Source: Prochilodus magdalenae
Lineage: Eukaryota > Chordata > Actinopteri > Characiformes > Prochilodontidae
Reading direction: 5' to 3'
Assembly: GCA_024036415.1 (NCBI GenBank)
Contig: JAMWET010001278.1
Location: 733,561-797,560 of the forward strand
Length of the DNA stretch: 64,000 bases
A model generated the notes under the pieces. It made no database searches. It saw only the letters and a list, made by a program, of their open reading frames with translations, and had not been told where the DNA came from. Of this stretch, positions 1 through 13,900 are shown one piece after another; the first letter of the stretch is position 1, and every line of letters starts with the position of its first letter. The position numbers and the translations under genes were made by a program.

Positions 1-273
1 AAGTAAAAGAAGAAAGTAGGCCTACATAAACTGGGCTGTTGCTGTGAAAACGCTGCGAGTAACAGCATTGCATTCTAACAATACAATGAAAACAACCTGT
101 CTTAAAATCTAACTATGATATAGATGTATGATATTATAAAGATATAAAAGATTAAACTATATATCTTCAAAAATGCTCACATGTTAACAAGCAAAAAGTA
201 AATGGCAGCTAGTTTTGACTACTTTGTTCATGTAATGGTACCACTCATTGTTGGTTCATCTAAGTCCGCTCAC

Positions 274-3200
274 CTTCAGGGGCTCCAGGAGCAGAACAGA
301 GGTGAGGAAGGCAGAAACAGCAGAGATCAGCCACATGAGGACCACAGAGTTGGAGAATTTACTCCCATATAAGCCCACCATAGCCAGGCAGGTTCCCAGC
401 ATCAGGACCACCAGCAGATACACCACAGCTAACACCCAAGAGGGCAGCATTACACCTGGCTGACCACGAGCCACACCTGGAGTGGTGACCACAAAGCTGT
501 TAGTTTAATCTTCACACGTGTGAGTATTATCACTCAGTACATATATGTGCCTGTGAGGATGTGAGTTAATCCTGAGATTCTGAGCTGTATATTTGTGAAA
601 GCTAACTAATACAAAGCGCATAAAGTACAGTTTAGTCTTTATTTAAAATATGATTTATATTATTATTAAATTATTTGTGCAATAGAAGTTCTATTGTAGT
701 CTGTAGTCTAAGCCACCAGCATTTTGCTAATGTGGTGGTTTTATTCCTATTTGCGGCCGCTTGCAATTTAGTGGCCAGATATGATAGTGTCTGTGCTGAT
801 GTAAGGTGGAAAGGCCCAGTTTGCTGGTCCAGAGCAAACCACATGCATGCATGAAGGCAGAAGCCACATTTGTGGAATGTGAAACCTACAAGATGATGAC
901 TGTCTACAGTCTTAATGGAATTTCTTTTTTTTTCTGTGAGGGTGGTGATATCCTGCTCTGTACTACTGACACAGACTTGACTCGGGGACAGGGAATGAGA
1001 AGAGATGATTTGATTAGATATTGCTGCAGCATGCATAACCACACCAGCTGATACTGTGTTCATTCTAAACCCGCCCCTCTAAACACTTGTACAAGTGATC
1101 CTGAAAATAACAATTTTCAAAAAAGGCACACACCCACATATGCATGATTAAATATTAATATTCAGGTACACTTGAAATCCTCATGCTTCTGCCCATAGAG
1201 ACCTGTACACTGCCAGGCTTTAAACCCATGATCTCTGTTTGGGTTAGTGTTTCTGAGACTCTAGGAAAATGACAGGAATGGAGCCCCCCAATGCACATTT
1301 AGAAATCCGTTGATGTTCTGGGCCTCTGAGTGGTACAAACATCTACACTACAAAAAACATTTTGGCAATTAAAGTTATCATTAATCAAGTTAATATACAA
1401 GTACGTAATATTTCTAGTTTAGAGACTAAGAGTAGAGTAGCTGTAGGAGTAGTTTAAAACTATTGGACTTATTTGTAGAAATGTTTGTGTAAATTGTTTT
1501 CTTATTATTAATACATTTATGAATTATGAAAGTAATGGAACATCATACTTATTGCTTTAAAGACAAGAGGGATATGTTTTTGAGAAAATGGGACTCCCAT
1601 ATGGAGGACCATCTAGACAGGACTATCTGAAAACAAAATGTATGTGCTATGTTCTGTGTTGTATTTTACTGTTTCTTCAATAAAAGGTGAAAATAAATAA
1701 ATAAATAAATAATTGCAAAAAATGGTATTTATTATAAAATGACCTCACTATATTGCAGATAATAAATATAATATAAAATATGAAAAAATATTTATAAAAA
1801 AATAACATTATCTGCAAACATGGAGAGATGATTTGGTTTACGTGTAAGTAATGAAAAAAAAGAGAAGCACTTAGTAACGTAACCGTGTTCTTTTCCTGTT
1901 TAACAGGCCCAACACTGAGTCTGCTGACCCTGTACAGGACTCTGCTCTGAATCAAAATAACAAACTATTGCTTTACTTTATGCAGTTGCAGTTGTGTCAT
2001 CACATAGCAACATAGTCTATTATTTCCATGACTAGGAGGTTTATAACTGCTTAAGTTGGAATACAGTAGTTGTAAATGATTTAATGAGTAAATGATTTAT
2101 GGTATTTATGGAATAATAATTCTGCAGTTTAATGGGTTAAGCGTGTGTAATAGTAATTCTTCTGCATCTTCTTTTTCTACACTTTATTTATCTGGTCTAC
2201 ATGACCAGGTTCTTGTTAGGGGTTCTCATGGCGAGAATCCAGGAGGTGAACAGTAGACTGCTTTATTCATTTTAGCTTCTCCAGGGCAGCATGACCCCTA
2301 CAAGGTGAACCTCTGAAACTCTCTAATGACTCAGCCTTATATTTAAACCCCAGTCTGCCTAGTGACTCACAGACAGGCCTGACTTCACATGCCTTCTGCT
2401 TCAGTACAGCTGATTCAGCTTTTAATGGGCTTGGTTCATCAAATTAGCTCATATAGTAAATCTCATGTGCTTAAGCAGGACACGCTGGCGGGTGACAAGG
2501 ACTGACACTGACCACTGACTGTGAAACTGAACTTTAGCAATTACCATTCTGCTTTTCTTATTCAGAGGGATGGAAGTCTGCCTCCATGCCTTCAGAGTGG
2601 CACAACTGTCTAACTACTTCATTATCACAGGAGATCATGAGTTTAAATCCCAGAAATGTCTCAGTCCTTCATGCTTAACTTGTGTGGTGTTAAAAAGCAC
2701 TCATGATTTAACTTAACAGAGTGTTTAGCTGTATTAGGTATTGGAAGGTAACAGCAAATATCAGGGTCCCTCGAGGATACAGTAAAAATCCATATATTAT
2801 TTTTGTATTTGTTTGAGTATTAGTGTTTTCATTAGCAGATAAACCCTTACTGTCGCTATTTGGATTGATTTAAAGGGGACCTTTGGGCTGAACAAACCTC
2901 ATTCACTTGCTTTTACAAATTGAAGCAACTCTTTGAAGTTGGACAAATGAAACATTAGCCTAAATAGCTCCTCTGTGTATTGTGTGAGGATGGTATGAGG
3001 GCAAGAACAATTATTTTACAAGACAACATCACGTGGTCAAAGGAAAAGTCTGGACAACTGTGGGAGAGTTTCTCTCTCTGACATGTACTCTGGGCTTGTA
3101 ACGCTGCAACAGAAAAGTACTATAGAGCTCCTTCAAATATCAGTTTCTTAGTTGTCCTGAGATTTTTGTGCAGTACTATAGCTGAAGACCCCTTAGTGAC

Positions 3201-4016
3201 TCACCTATGCGTGTGTTGGATGTGATACTGCAGGAGTCTGGAGGGAGACTGGGTAGGAAGGTACTGGCCACACTACATACTGATACAGAAGAGGGGGATT
3301 TATAAAGCCCACCTTCATACATAGGCTTATCCCCACTCAGCTCCGACCATTCACTACAGGATCTGTCTTGACTAGAACAAACACACAGAATTGAAGATGT
3401 CAATGAGAAAATACTTTACAGACCTGAAAGCAGAACATGGCCTCGTTTAAATATTAGATGGGGATTAGTGTAAGTAGGTATCGGTGAGATGAATTTAGCA
3501 GTTAGCTATTAGAGACTAGCACAGCACTCACAAATCAGATAAAGAGGTCTCGTCGGGTGAATAACGGCCACTGTCAGATGTGGTAGGCCCCGAGGAAGTG
3601 CTGGATAGGAACGGGTCTGTAGAAGCAGATCCCAGCTCTTCATCTGAAATAATTCATCAGAAAGTGTTTAATTTATAAACGCTTTCCATTTACAGGCACT
3701 ACATCTCCAAAAGTTTGTAAACACTTCTGAAACCAAGGACATTATCTGCCAGCCTCTGTTCTTTTGTGAAGGTTTTAAACTAGATGTTGGAACAGTGCTG
3801 TGAGGATTTGATTGCAATAACATCAGTGAAGTCAGGTATTGATGTCGGGTGGATACGTCTGATCACAAATGAAATCATACCAGCTCATCATCTAGAGAAT
3901 GCACTTTCACCACAGCCTGAGTGCTGGGAGACTTTAAACCCACTTGGCATTGGGCCTGGCTCTATCAGAGCGCCCCCTTTTATTGACAATGCTTTACTAT
4001 GGAGAGTACTTTTATG

Positions 4017-4053
<37 letters not shown>

Positions 4054-4914
4054 TGTATATAAATAAATAAATTGTGGAGATGGAAGGGAATGTGCCTTGA
4101 TTCTCTAATTTGAAAGAGATGACTATAATATGACTATAATATATAATATATCTCATAACATAAACTAAACCGACATTATCATTTCATTATTTTATAACAT
4201 TGTGCTAAGATACACCTACCACAACCTTTTAGACACACCCACCTTTTAGTACACCTGGTAGGTGTACAGTAACAGATTGTACCTCACCTTTTTCTTTCCA
4301 CAATTTATATTAATCATCCCATAGCCACTAATCAATGTTCAGTATCTGGCCACAGAACAACCCCCCAAATAACATCTAGTGGTCCTAAGGTAGTACCTTT
4401 CTATTAAAGGATGGGGTAGAGGGTGACAGATAAATTGTCTAGGACATTAATAAACCTACAGAATGGATCTATGAAATGGCCAATGAGTATACCTAACACA
4501 CTGTCAACTATGTAAAATGTACAGCTCATGCCAGTACAGACAGATTAATAACTGAAACCTAACACACCTGAAAATAAGGGAGCATGTTTTCTCGTATTTG
4601 GAGAACTCCTAGGCGCAGGGTTTGGAATATCAGAGGCTGGAGAGCCCAGTCGTAATTGTAAAAGCGCTCTTTTTCTCTTCAGGAGTCGTGTGGGCCCCAT
4701 CAGCTCAGGAAGGCCAAATATGCTGTCATTTGATGCCCACTGGTCCACACTGCTAAAGAGAGGTAATATGTGCATGTGATTTTTTTATACTTGTAAATAA
4801 TAAAGGTTCAAGAAACATTAACTGCAGAATCACCAACACTTTGCTGTACCTTTCATTTCCCATGTTTGAAGTTCTGAAAAGCTCAGACTGTAGTTTTAGG
4901 CTTCCCAAGGACTC
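274..4914 (-). CDS. pkd1: pkd1 exons 28-32: serine-rich cytoplasmic loop and fourth/fifth membrane helices
   Basis: Exons 28 (4914-4850), 29 (4749-4568), 30 (3643-3532) and 31 (3362-3205) encode a polar Ser/Thr/Pro-rich loop ('SVDQWASNDSIFGLPELMG', 'DEELGSASTDPFLSSTSSG', 'SDSGRYSPDETSLSD', 'VCSVASTFLPSLPPDSCSI'), as expected for the large intracellular loop of PKD1. Exon 32 (476-274) encodes two hydrophobic helices ('WVLAVVYLLVVLMLGTCLAM' and 'VVLMWLISAVSAFLTSVLLL') ending at 'EPLK', where PKD1 continues 'VLLEAL' in the next exon, beyond the window. The 2.7-kb intron 31 (477-3204) holds an (AAAT)n run near 1690-1711 and no exon I can detect. The remaining helices, the polycystin channel-like pore region and the coiled-coil tail lie outside. 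Confidence 0.85.
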
Positions 4915-7900
4915 CTTTACAAAGAAAAAAAAACATGACTATATCAATGCCATGTCATTTTAAAACAGTAATTAAATAACATAAGTAAAGGAAGTATTCG
5001 CTGTAAAAATGCTCAACACAACTCAAAGGACGCTAGAGTTTACCCAAGTCAAATTTTTTAGTCTCCCAAAGTTCCCCCAACTCACCCTTCTAGTTCTGCA
5101 TCTCAGATTGGTAAACAAACTAGAGGGTTTTTTGCTTGCTTGTGTTTCACTGATAGCTGGGACTTTCAATAACACACGTCCCATCACACATGGTCTCCTT
5201 TTGGATATCTAGATGTGGACATGTGTGGCTTTGCTAGGCTTCAACCTCAAAACTTCCTGATGTGAGGGGGCGAGTTACTAGACAAGTACATCCCATGTGA
5301 CCAACTTATAGCTGTTAAAACAACTCTTTATTCCAGAGTATTAAACATTTATAAAAACAAAAACTGGAACACTTTAGCTGTGAGGTGCAACCGAGCGTGA
5401 CCAAGCTGTCACACGACATGCTCCCAGGGAGTGGGGATACTGAGTACTAACTGAGAACTTTAGACTAAACTAAGAAGCTTCAGTAGAGTGAACTCTAGTT
5501 GACTTACTTCAAGAAACATATTGCTCAACATATTGCACATTGCTGTGCAAATGTAAACACGTGTCTCCATTTTTGATGATTGTCTTGTTCCACTGACTTA
5601 CATTAACACTAAATGAGGTTTTCTCCTCTCCTGAGAAGTTGTCATTGTGGTGATGCTTGTTATTTTTGGACAGCAATGGTATTTAAAGTGGAGCTGACTC
5701 TAATTTTTAATGTGTGAGGCTGGAAAAGGCTCACAGTAAAAGGGGATGATCCCTCATGTGTGGAAGATTCAAGGCCTCCAGGCATTGACAGAAAGGAAGA
5801 GCAGGAAAGGTCTGGGTGACTGAGATACACGTCCATCTCTACAGTGTCTGACACAGGAGAAGGAGGAAGTGAGAGCTCCATCAAAACCTGGAACATAAAC
5901 ACCACACATTATTATCTGTAATCTGATAAAGGGATATTATTAACACTAGCATTATATTCTCCAAACCGTCCTATCGTTGTACTTTTTTGATAAGAGAAAG
6001 CTACACATGTGGAGGAAGTGAGTGAGTGATTTCCATGCCTTGCTCTTTGTCATTCTGAACAGGGAGGTGAGAAGGGACTGTAGAGGGAACATCACAACCG
6101 CCACTGTCATACCAACCAATATGGTCTCTGGATTCATTAACATCTGGTCAGCAACTGGACCACTGTGTTACAAAGTAAAGGGAAGGCAGTAAGCAGTGAG
6201 AACGAAGTTCTGCCTGTAATTATTTCCAGTTCACACAATGGGGGAAATTTCATTAGCTTACTTGTTTTGATTCAGTTCATTACCACATGTTTACAGGGAG
6301 TAAGCTGTTGTGGAGGATTTCCCATTTTAAACTAGCCCTAGGTTTTTATTATGGGGCAAAAATGAGTGCATGCCTTTTTAAATTATATTTAAATATTGTC
6401 ATTTTGTTTGAATTGAGTGAACAGGAGATGAGCGTATGATAAACACTTTTGGTTAAGGCCTTTTTTATTATCCCCTTGCAGGTTATCTTTCTGAACTGTG
6501 TACCCATATTAGGACGCTGAGTTGTCCTAAGTTGTCATATCATTGAAGTGTTCTAGTACCCCAAGGTTCCCTGATTTCATACACATGATTGAAAACATCA
6601 GCAAATCATTAAGAAAAACGAATGTGCTTGATTAGTTCCAATAAGAGACAGCAATCACTGACGTGACACTTGACTATGAGCTGGGCTTATATATGCAGTA
6701 TCCTGCAGTGTACTTGGGGTAGAGTGCTGAGAACAGCAGTGCTGTCAGTTTGTGAACAGCATTAGCTCTGTTACCTGCTGTCCTTTGTGCTCACTGCTCC
6801 ATACCACACTGCACCCCCAGCCAGGTACAGGTGCAGAAGGAGAGCACAGCTGGTCACTCGCTGTGCCCTGCTGAAATTGCTGTGAGCTGGTCGCTCCCAC
6901 AAAGACACCCAGAGGTGGCGATCTCGCAGTCCGAACAACAGCTGAGCACGCAACATCCTGCCAAAGTGCTGCAGCTCCTGTGGGCCTATAAAAACACACA
7001 CAAAAAAATAAACAATATAAAAAAGGCTTATAACTAAGACCCAATCAAATTTCACTCCTTGCCCCTAACACTTAACCCCTCCGTTTTGCACAATCATTGG
7101 CAAGATGGCTGCACAATTAAGCGACCAAAGAGACCCATAAATAAGGGTATTTTCTCAGTTAAAAAGTCACTGTATTGTAAGATAACCACTATAATGGCAT
7201 TTTATGGTTATTTTCCTCATAGCACGTATACAAATAGCTGGTAATGCGCTGCATTAGGCTGGTAGAAAGCCATGTTCAGCTTCATATCACCGAAGAATTT
7301 CTTGGTAGATAACAAGTAATTGTTATCCCCCTCTTTGAAGGCATATGATGCCCTAAATGTTTTTAAGCAGTGAGAAGCTTAACTATCAATATTTGTTTGT
7401 GCTGTTTTATTCAGTGACTCGTTGGATTGATTGATGTGTAAAACTGAAGTTGTGAATGAATACTGAGCGCCAGTGTTTTTAATCTGTTTACATAAAAGCC
7501 GCTGATAACAGCTGATGATGTACCCGGTTCTTGAAGGGTTGTCCCATTTCATAGGGGGAAGATTTTAACTACTACCCCTTGTACCTGAAATTCTAAGGGG
7601 GAGGGTTACTTTCGAATCAAAGGGTAGGGGTAAAAATACGAAATGGGATTGGGAGTAAAAAAAAAAAAAAAATTGTATGCACAAAAATAACTTTTCATTG
7701 AAATGAAACGATGGTTTCTTCTGCTTTCAGAAACAAATGTGGTATGGATGGAAACTTTCAGCAGAACTTCTTCACTTGTTTCTATGAGTGACTGCGAAAA
7801 AATCTGAATAGAGACTTTTTTAATGAAGATGGTTAACGGGGGGACTTGGATGCTTTAAACGGTACAAATAGTAGACATTAGAACTTCTCCTTACAAGTAG

Positions 7901-10900
7901 CCAGTATCACTTTCTGAACCATCCCAGCATTCTTGTCATTCTCCACAGACAGCCAATCTTCCACCAGGAAGAAAAACATGTTATCCATCTGCATGTCCCA
8001 CACGACTACATGCTGTAGATACCAGGAGGGGTCCAGACCTGGAGCGCAGAAGAAACTGTCACTGTTCATTCTTCCTCAAGCAGTTCAAATAAAAGAGAGT
8101 AGGGATGCAATGTGGCACACCTGTGTTGTCATGCCAGATGCATATTTTCCAGATTTCTCCTAGGTTGGCATCCGTTTCTACCTGAAAGTCATCCAGACTA
8201 TTCCTCTGAAAGGCTCCTTCTCTCTGCAGGTGACGTGAGCCACTTTTGTTTAAACCATACAAACTAATGCCAACATGGGCGGAGGTACCTGTGGAGACAT
8301 TGATCCACACAGGCCATCCCTTTAGTAGAGGCACCTTTAAGATCCAGGCAGGATACTGAGAATAAATACTTGTATTTGGAAATGTGTCATCACAGAGAGA
8401 CATTCCTTCCTCACTCACCAGCCCCCCTCTGCCAGCCTGTTTTAACCAAGACCCGGTAATGGTAGCGACCTGCTTGGCCACACAGCGGGATGCAGCTTAG
8501 GCGCAGGCTCTCCAGATGGTCCAGCTTGTGGGCAATGAGTCCAACCAGCAGATGGATGAGAAGCAGAACTCCACACACTATCCCCACCACCACATTCCTC
8601 ACCGGCCCATCTGACTATAACAACATCATCCATCAGGTGAATGGAATGTGCAGACTGTCTGGGAAGTATAATCTATTATGATTATTGTACATGACTGTGA
8701 TGTGCTTTATTTATGGTATGTTCATTCTGAGACAGCAATGACAGAATATTTGTGACATCTGTGAATGTTAATGCACAGTTAATTTGACTGATTTAAAAAT
8801 AGAATCTAATTTTAAAGATACAATTAAAGAGAATTAAATTAGTCTCAGGATGCAATTATTACTTGTCTGACTCTTGTACTAACATCATGGGCTTCACCCA
8901 AAGTGTTAGTAAATGCCCTACCTGTGCACTTCTTTAGGAAAACCTATCTAAACCCATTTTTCATTTCACCAGCTCCTTTTAGACGCTTTCCAGTTCCACA
9001 TATAGGTGCACCTTTTAGTACTACAGTACAATTGCAGACTGCAGTCCATCTGTTTCTCTGCATATGCTTGCTAATCCCCTTTCATCCTATTCTTCAGGTG
9101 CCAGGACCCCCACAGAGTAGGTATTATGTGGGTGGTGGATCATTCTAAGCACTGCAGTGACACGTGATGGTGGTTTGTTAGTGTGTGTTGTGCTGATGTG
9201 AGTGGACCAGAGACTGGTGCTGCAGGAGTTTACAATCACATTAGTGTCACTGCTGGACAAAGAATAATCCACCAACCAAAACTATCCAGCCTACAGCATC
9301 CTGTGACAACTGATAAAGGACTAGGCAATGACCAACACAGACAACAACAACAGATGAGGTGCTGTCTCTGACATTAAATATACAAGGTGGACCAACAAGT
9401 TAGTCTAATAGAGTGGACAAGTGAGTCCACACTAACACACCACCACCATGTAAGTGTCACTGCAGTGTTGATAATGTTCCAACATCCAGTAATATCTGCT
9501 CTGTGGTGGTCCTGTAAGGGTCCATAACACAGCATGCAGAGAACCAGGTGGACTACTGTCGTAATTGTAGAACTACGAAGTGCAATTATATGGTATGTGG
9601 GGCTGATAAATTGATGAGGGCTGAAATAAGAAGTGCTCAGTGAGAATGCCAGCTTAATAGGTTTCTTTTCCATTAAAAACAACAGTCCTCTAAAGGCTCA
9701 CACTGGCTTAAACACTTTAAGTAAAGTGTGCTTATTAAGCCCAGACCTGTTGCCTTTGTTAAGTTATACCACGTTTGTGCCTTATTGTGATACATAGGAG
9801 GACACAAAGTGTTAAATTTTTACATGGTATCAAAAACACTAGAAATATCACTCATCATGGTGATGAAGGGTAATTAAGAGGTTTACGCACTGGGGGTAGA
9901 AGCAGGATGGCATCAGGGTGAACAAACAGGCTGGCTCCGAATAGGGTGAGGTGCTGAGTGAGGCAATGGGCAGTATTGGGGGTGCTGCTGCGCAGCACGC
10001 TAACACCTTCCGTGCTCCAGTGCCTCTGTTCCGCACTGAAGAACTGACAGAGTGAGCTGAACACACACACTGAGACATACACGTCTGCACCACTCATACT
10101 GCTATTCAGGGTCACATACAACTCCTGCGAAGAGCCAGTCAATCTGGGGTTGACATAAAGAAGTAGAAATCATCCCAGAGCAGATATTAGAAACATACCT
10201 ACTTAAATATAGATGAAAATATAAGCATCAGCAGTACAGAGTCTAGCATGCACAGAAAGGAAGGACTTACAGAGGTGTAAGGAAAATGGTCTCCTCCATT
10301 GAGGGAATATCAGTAGAGAGAGAGAGGTTGAGCTTTTGAACATGATTGTGCTGGGACAGTGGAAATCCTTGTTGGTCAGATACACTGACATTCACTTGTC
10401 CAGAGTTAATCTTACCAGGTCCTGCTAATACATGCACAGAAAAAACAAATGTAGATCATGTGACCGATTTGAGAAACAGATAAATATTAAATATTAAATA
10501 TTGCCGAGTCCTGCCTTTCCACCTTTCCTCTTTTTAAAAATATATGTTTTTAGTCAAAACTGTTTTGCAAAACTATCATAAAACAGCATCAGTCACTAGG
10601 CAACATATTTGTAATCATTTAGTAAAGACTCTTAATGCTTTGAACATGTGGCTTGAGTAATTAAAGCAAATCAGTGTAATTCCTCCTAAACTGTGGAAAA
10701 ATCATCTTATGACTTAATAATAGGGTCCACTGAAAAAGATACTGTGGCTTAGATATAAGGAAGCTACCTTGAATCAAGCTGAAGTTAAAGGTGATGAAGA
10801 GTCCAGCATGAGGGTTCATCTCAACAGCCCTCACTGTGAAGTTCACACTCCCTTTAGATGGTAAAGTGATATTGACCCTTGGTGAGGCGTCCATATCCTC

Positions 10901-13900
10901 TTTCTGTAGAGTGACATGTATGGCGGTGTCTGATGTAAGGTTAGCGATGGTGATCGGCAGACCCTCTGGTGTAGCAAACTCCATAGCTGCAAGTTTGGTA
11001 GAGATTGGTGGATCTGCAGCTGAGACAAATGGGTTTCCCTGAGTTTCCATAACCAGAAGAACCTGAAAGACATCTTCACTCTCTTTGCTTAGCTGTGAGC
11101 TTAGGGCTGGAGGGATTTGGAACTGACAGTGAGTGGAGGGCTCTGTGCACAACAAATTTGAAGTGGGGTCACCCCGTATGCCTGCTGCACTGATCTGAGG
11201 AGATTTCAGGAAAAGAGCTTCTTCGCCAGGCATCCGTGACCACATCAAGGACTGCATGAGCTCTCCTATCTGCTGAAAAGCTGATACTACAGTTTCTGAA
11301 GTATCTTGATGCTTGTAGTGGTAGTTTACACCTGAGGCGTCTTTTGACTTTTGAGCAGCAGTCATGGAGTTACCTGAAGAAAAAAAACAGCACTTTTAGA
11401 AACGGAAAAGCCCTCGTCAGCTTTACCCTGCAGGCTGAAGATGTGGACACTAAGAGGGTTGCAGGGAAGGATGAATATACAGTACATATACTGAAGACAC
11501 CTTCCTTTTTTCATGCAATAATTTTCACATAAGTAAGTGTATGTGCACACTCTAATTATTGTATTCAGGTGTTTTAGACACACCCGTTGCTAACAGGTGT
11601 ACAAATCAAGCACACAACCATACAATCTTCATAGACCAACACTGTCAGTACAATTTATTTTATTAAAGAGCTCAGTGATCTTTTCATAGGATCTTATAGA
11701 CATTTCGTAAACTCTACATCATTACTTCACCATCACCGGCTCAAATTGTTGAAGGCAGCCTGGATTTATAGATTTCTGATCAACCAAATTCTGATCAACG
11801 GCATGCACCAGCAAAAATCAAGATTTATTAGACCAGACTTTTATGAGCCTGTGCCCACTATACCCTTAGATCCTGCTTTTGGCTGACATCCATATGGTCT
11901 TCTACAGTTGGAACCCACCAGCCATCCATGTTGTGCAATGCTTATCTGATCATCACTGTTGTAAAGAGTGGCTATTTGGTTACTGTGGTCTTCTTGCCAG
12001 TGATGTTTTCTTAAAGAGATGCTCCATGTTGTATTGGTGGGATTTCCAGCACTGACATAACACATTACATTTTGGTGTTACTGAGAACAAATCTACATAG
12101 GTGGTCAGTACAGCACAGAGGTGATATGAAATATGATTAATATACACACCAACCAAGAGGGTACTTTGTCTGAGCGCAAAGGGGCAAAGACCCAACAGCC
12201 CTGGGTAAAAACGAGATCTCTTCTTAAAAGTTGGTAGCACCATGTTCTCAAGCACCACAGTCTTTTCACATGAATTGTACTTACTTAGAACGGTGAGAAT
12301 ATTCCTTCCGGTGTCTACTGGGGTGACATCTCCTTGTTTAGTTTGCTCTCTGATCACTTTTATCATCTTGTGTGTGGCTTCCACAGCTCTACTCTGGCAG
12401 TCTACACATTGAAGCTCAGAAGGAACAGCCTATGAGAGAGTGCAAACAGGTTCTTTATCGTAAGGGTCAGAATAGGCAGTCCAGTTTTTGGGTGGGACAA
12501 ATAATACTAACTGACTAAATAACATTTTCATTTTCAAGCTAATTACTGTACTGCTTGTTACTTATTACTCTTTACAGTTCACCATGTGACTGTCTTCATT
12601 ACTATGGTTTAATAATTTATTTATTTTACACACACCACTGCAGGCAGTCAATATGTAGTGGTGACCTTGCACCCTTTATGCCACACAAGATGACTGTTAA
12701 GTACATGTTCTACAGGACACTGTTGACCCTTTGGTGTTAGGCCTTAACTGAAGTTGAAGCTAGCAGAGTAGAGGCCATTTTTTGATGCCTTGGGGGAACT
12801 GCTGTCTTTTTCAATGAGCATCATTAAAGCAGAGACATACAGTGGAGTGAGCCAAAGCAGAGCTGATCTGTGCTGCATCCTGGAGTGAGGACACTGAGAG
12901 AGAAGCCAGGGCCCGGGTCACATTGCCTCGCATCTGCACTCTGTCCTCAAAATCCTGCACACTCACGGCCTCCAACTGGGCAAAAGGAGAAAGGCAGTTA
13001 ATAGTGTGGAGCGGTGGAGATATTTTTGTATTTATTTATTTATTTATTCATTTATTTAAGGTCACGACAGTAACCACATTGATGCATGTATAAAGTAACT
13101 TTTCCCCTCTTAGTTCTGTCATTCATTCCTATTAAAAGTGTCAATTACCAAACATTGTACCAGCCATATCCTAAATACAAGTACACAATTTCCTTATTAA
13201 GTATGTAACAATGCTGTATTGGATATTGTGACTAAGATGTTATATAGTGAAGTAGATTCAAGTTAACATTTCAAACTATGTGCTTTTATAATGTTGAGTG
13301 ATCAAATGAACAACAGAAATAATAATGTATTAACATAAAGCTTTTTATCTGACCATTTTCTTATTTAGACTGAATTGAAAAATTTATCAAATCAAGACAC
13401 CACAGTATCATATTAAACTAAATGTTGTGTATTGTTACACCTCTAATAATCATCTATTTTGGCAACTGCCCATCAAGCTAATATTTGATCTCTACTTCTT
13501 GAATATAAGTCCTTCTTAAAGGTCATTTTTATTCTAATATCTTTCCTAATGTCATACAGCTTTCTCAGTTCATAAGCAAGCCTCTACTGTTTGGTTTATC
13601 ATCATGGATACATCTAAAACTTCTTCTAGATGTAGAAGCTTTTACAGCTTCACTCTAATTCGTTGAAACTGTTGAATCTGCAACAAAACTGCTTATATAA
13701 TATTGAGATCATTTTTGATAACCAGGATTTCTGTTATTGATTTAATGTGAAGTCTCTCATGCCTCACCTGATTGAGCAGGCTGATTAAGGCAGCAGAGTA
13801 CGGTATAACATCCTGAGGGTTGCCTTGCTGCAGTAAGGCAGAGAGTTCCAACTCAGCCTTTTTCTTCAGCCATGCTGTTGTAACTTGGTCATTCACTGGA

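Noticed and set aside
3784..4062. 92-codon plus-strand frame ending in Tyr-Ile repeats
   Set aside because: It lies in a pkd1 intron and ends in the (TA)16 microsatellite; no homology.
9374..9682. 102-codon minus-strand frame
   Set aside because: It falls in the fold-back repeat copy inside a pkd1 intron.
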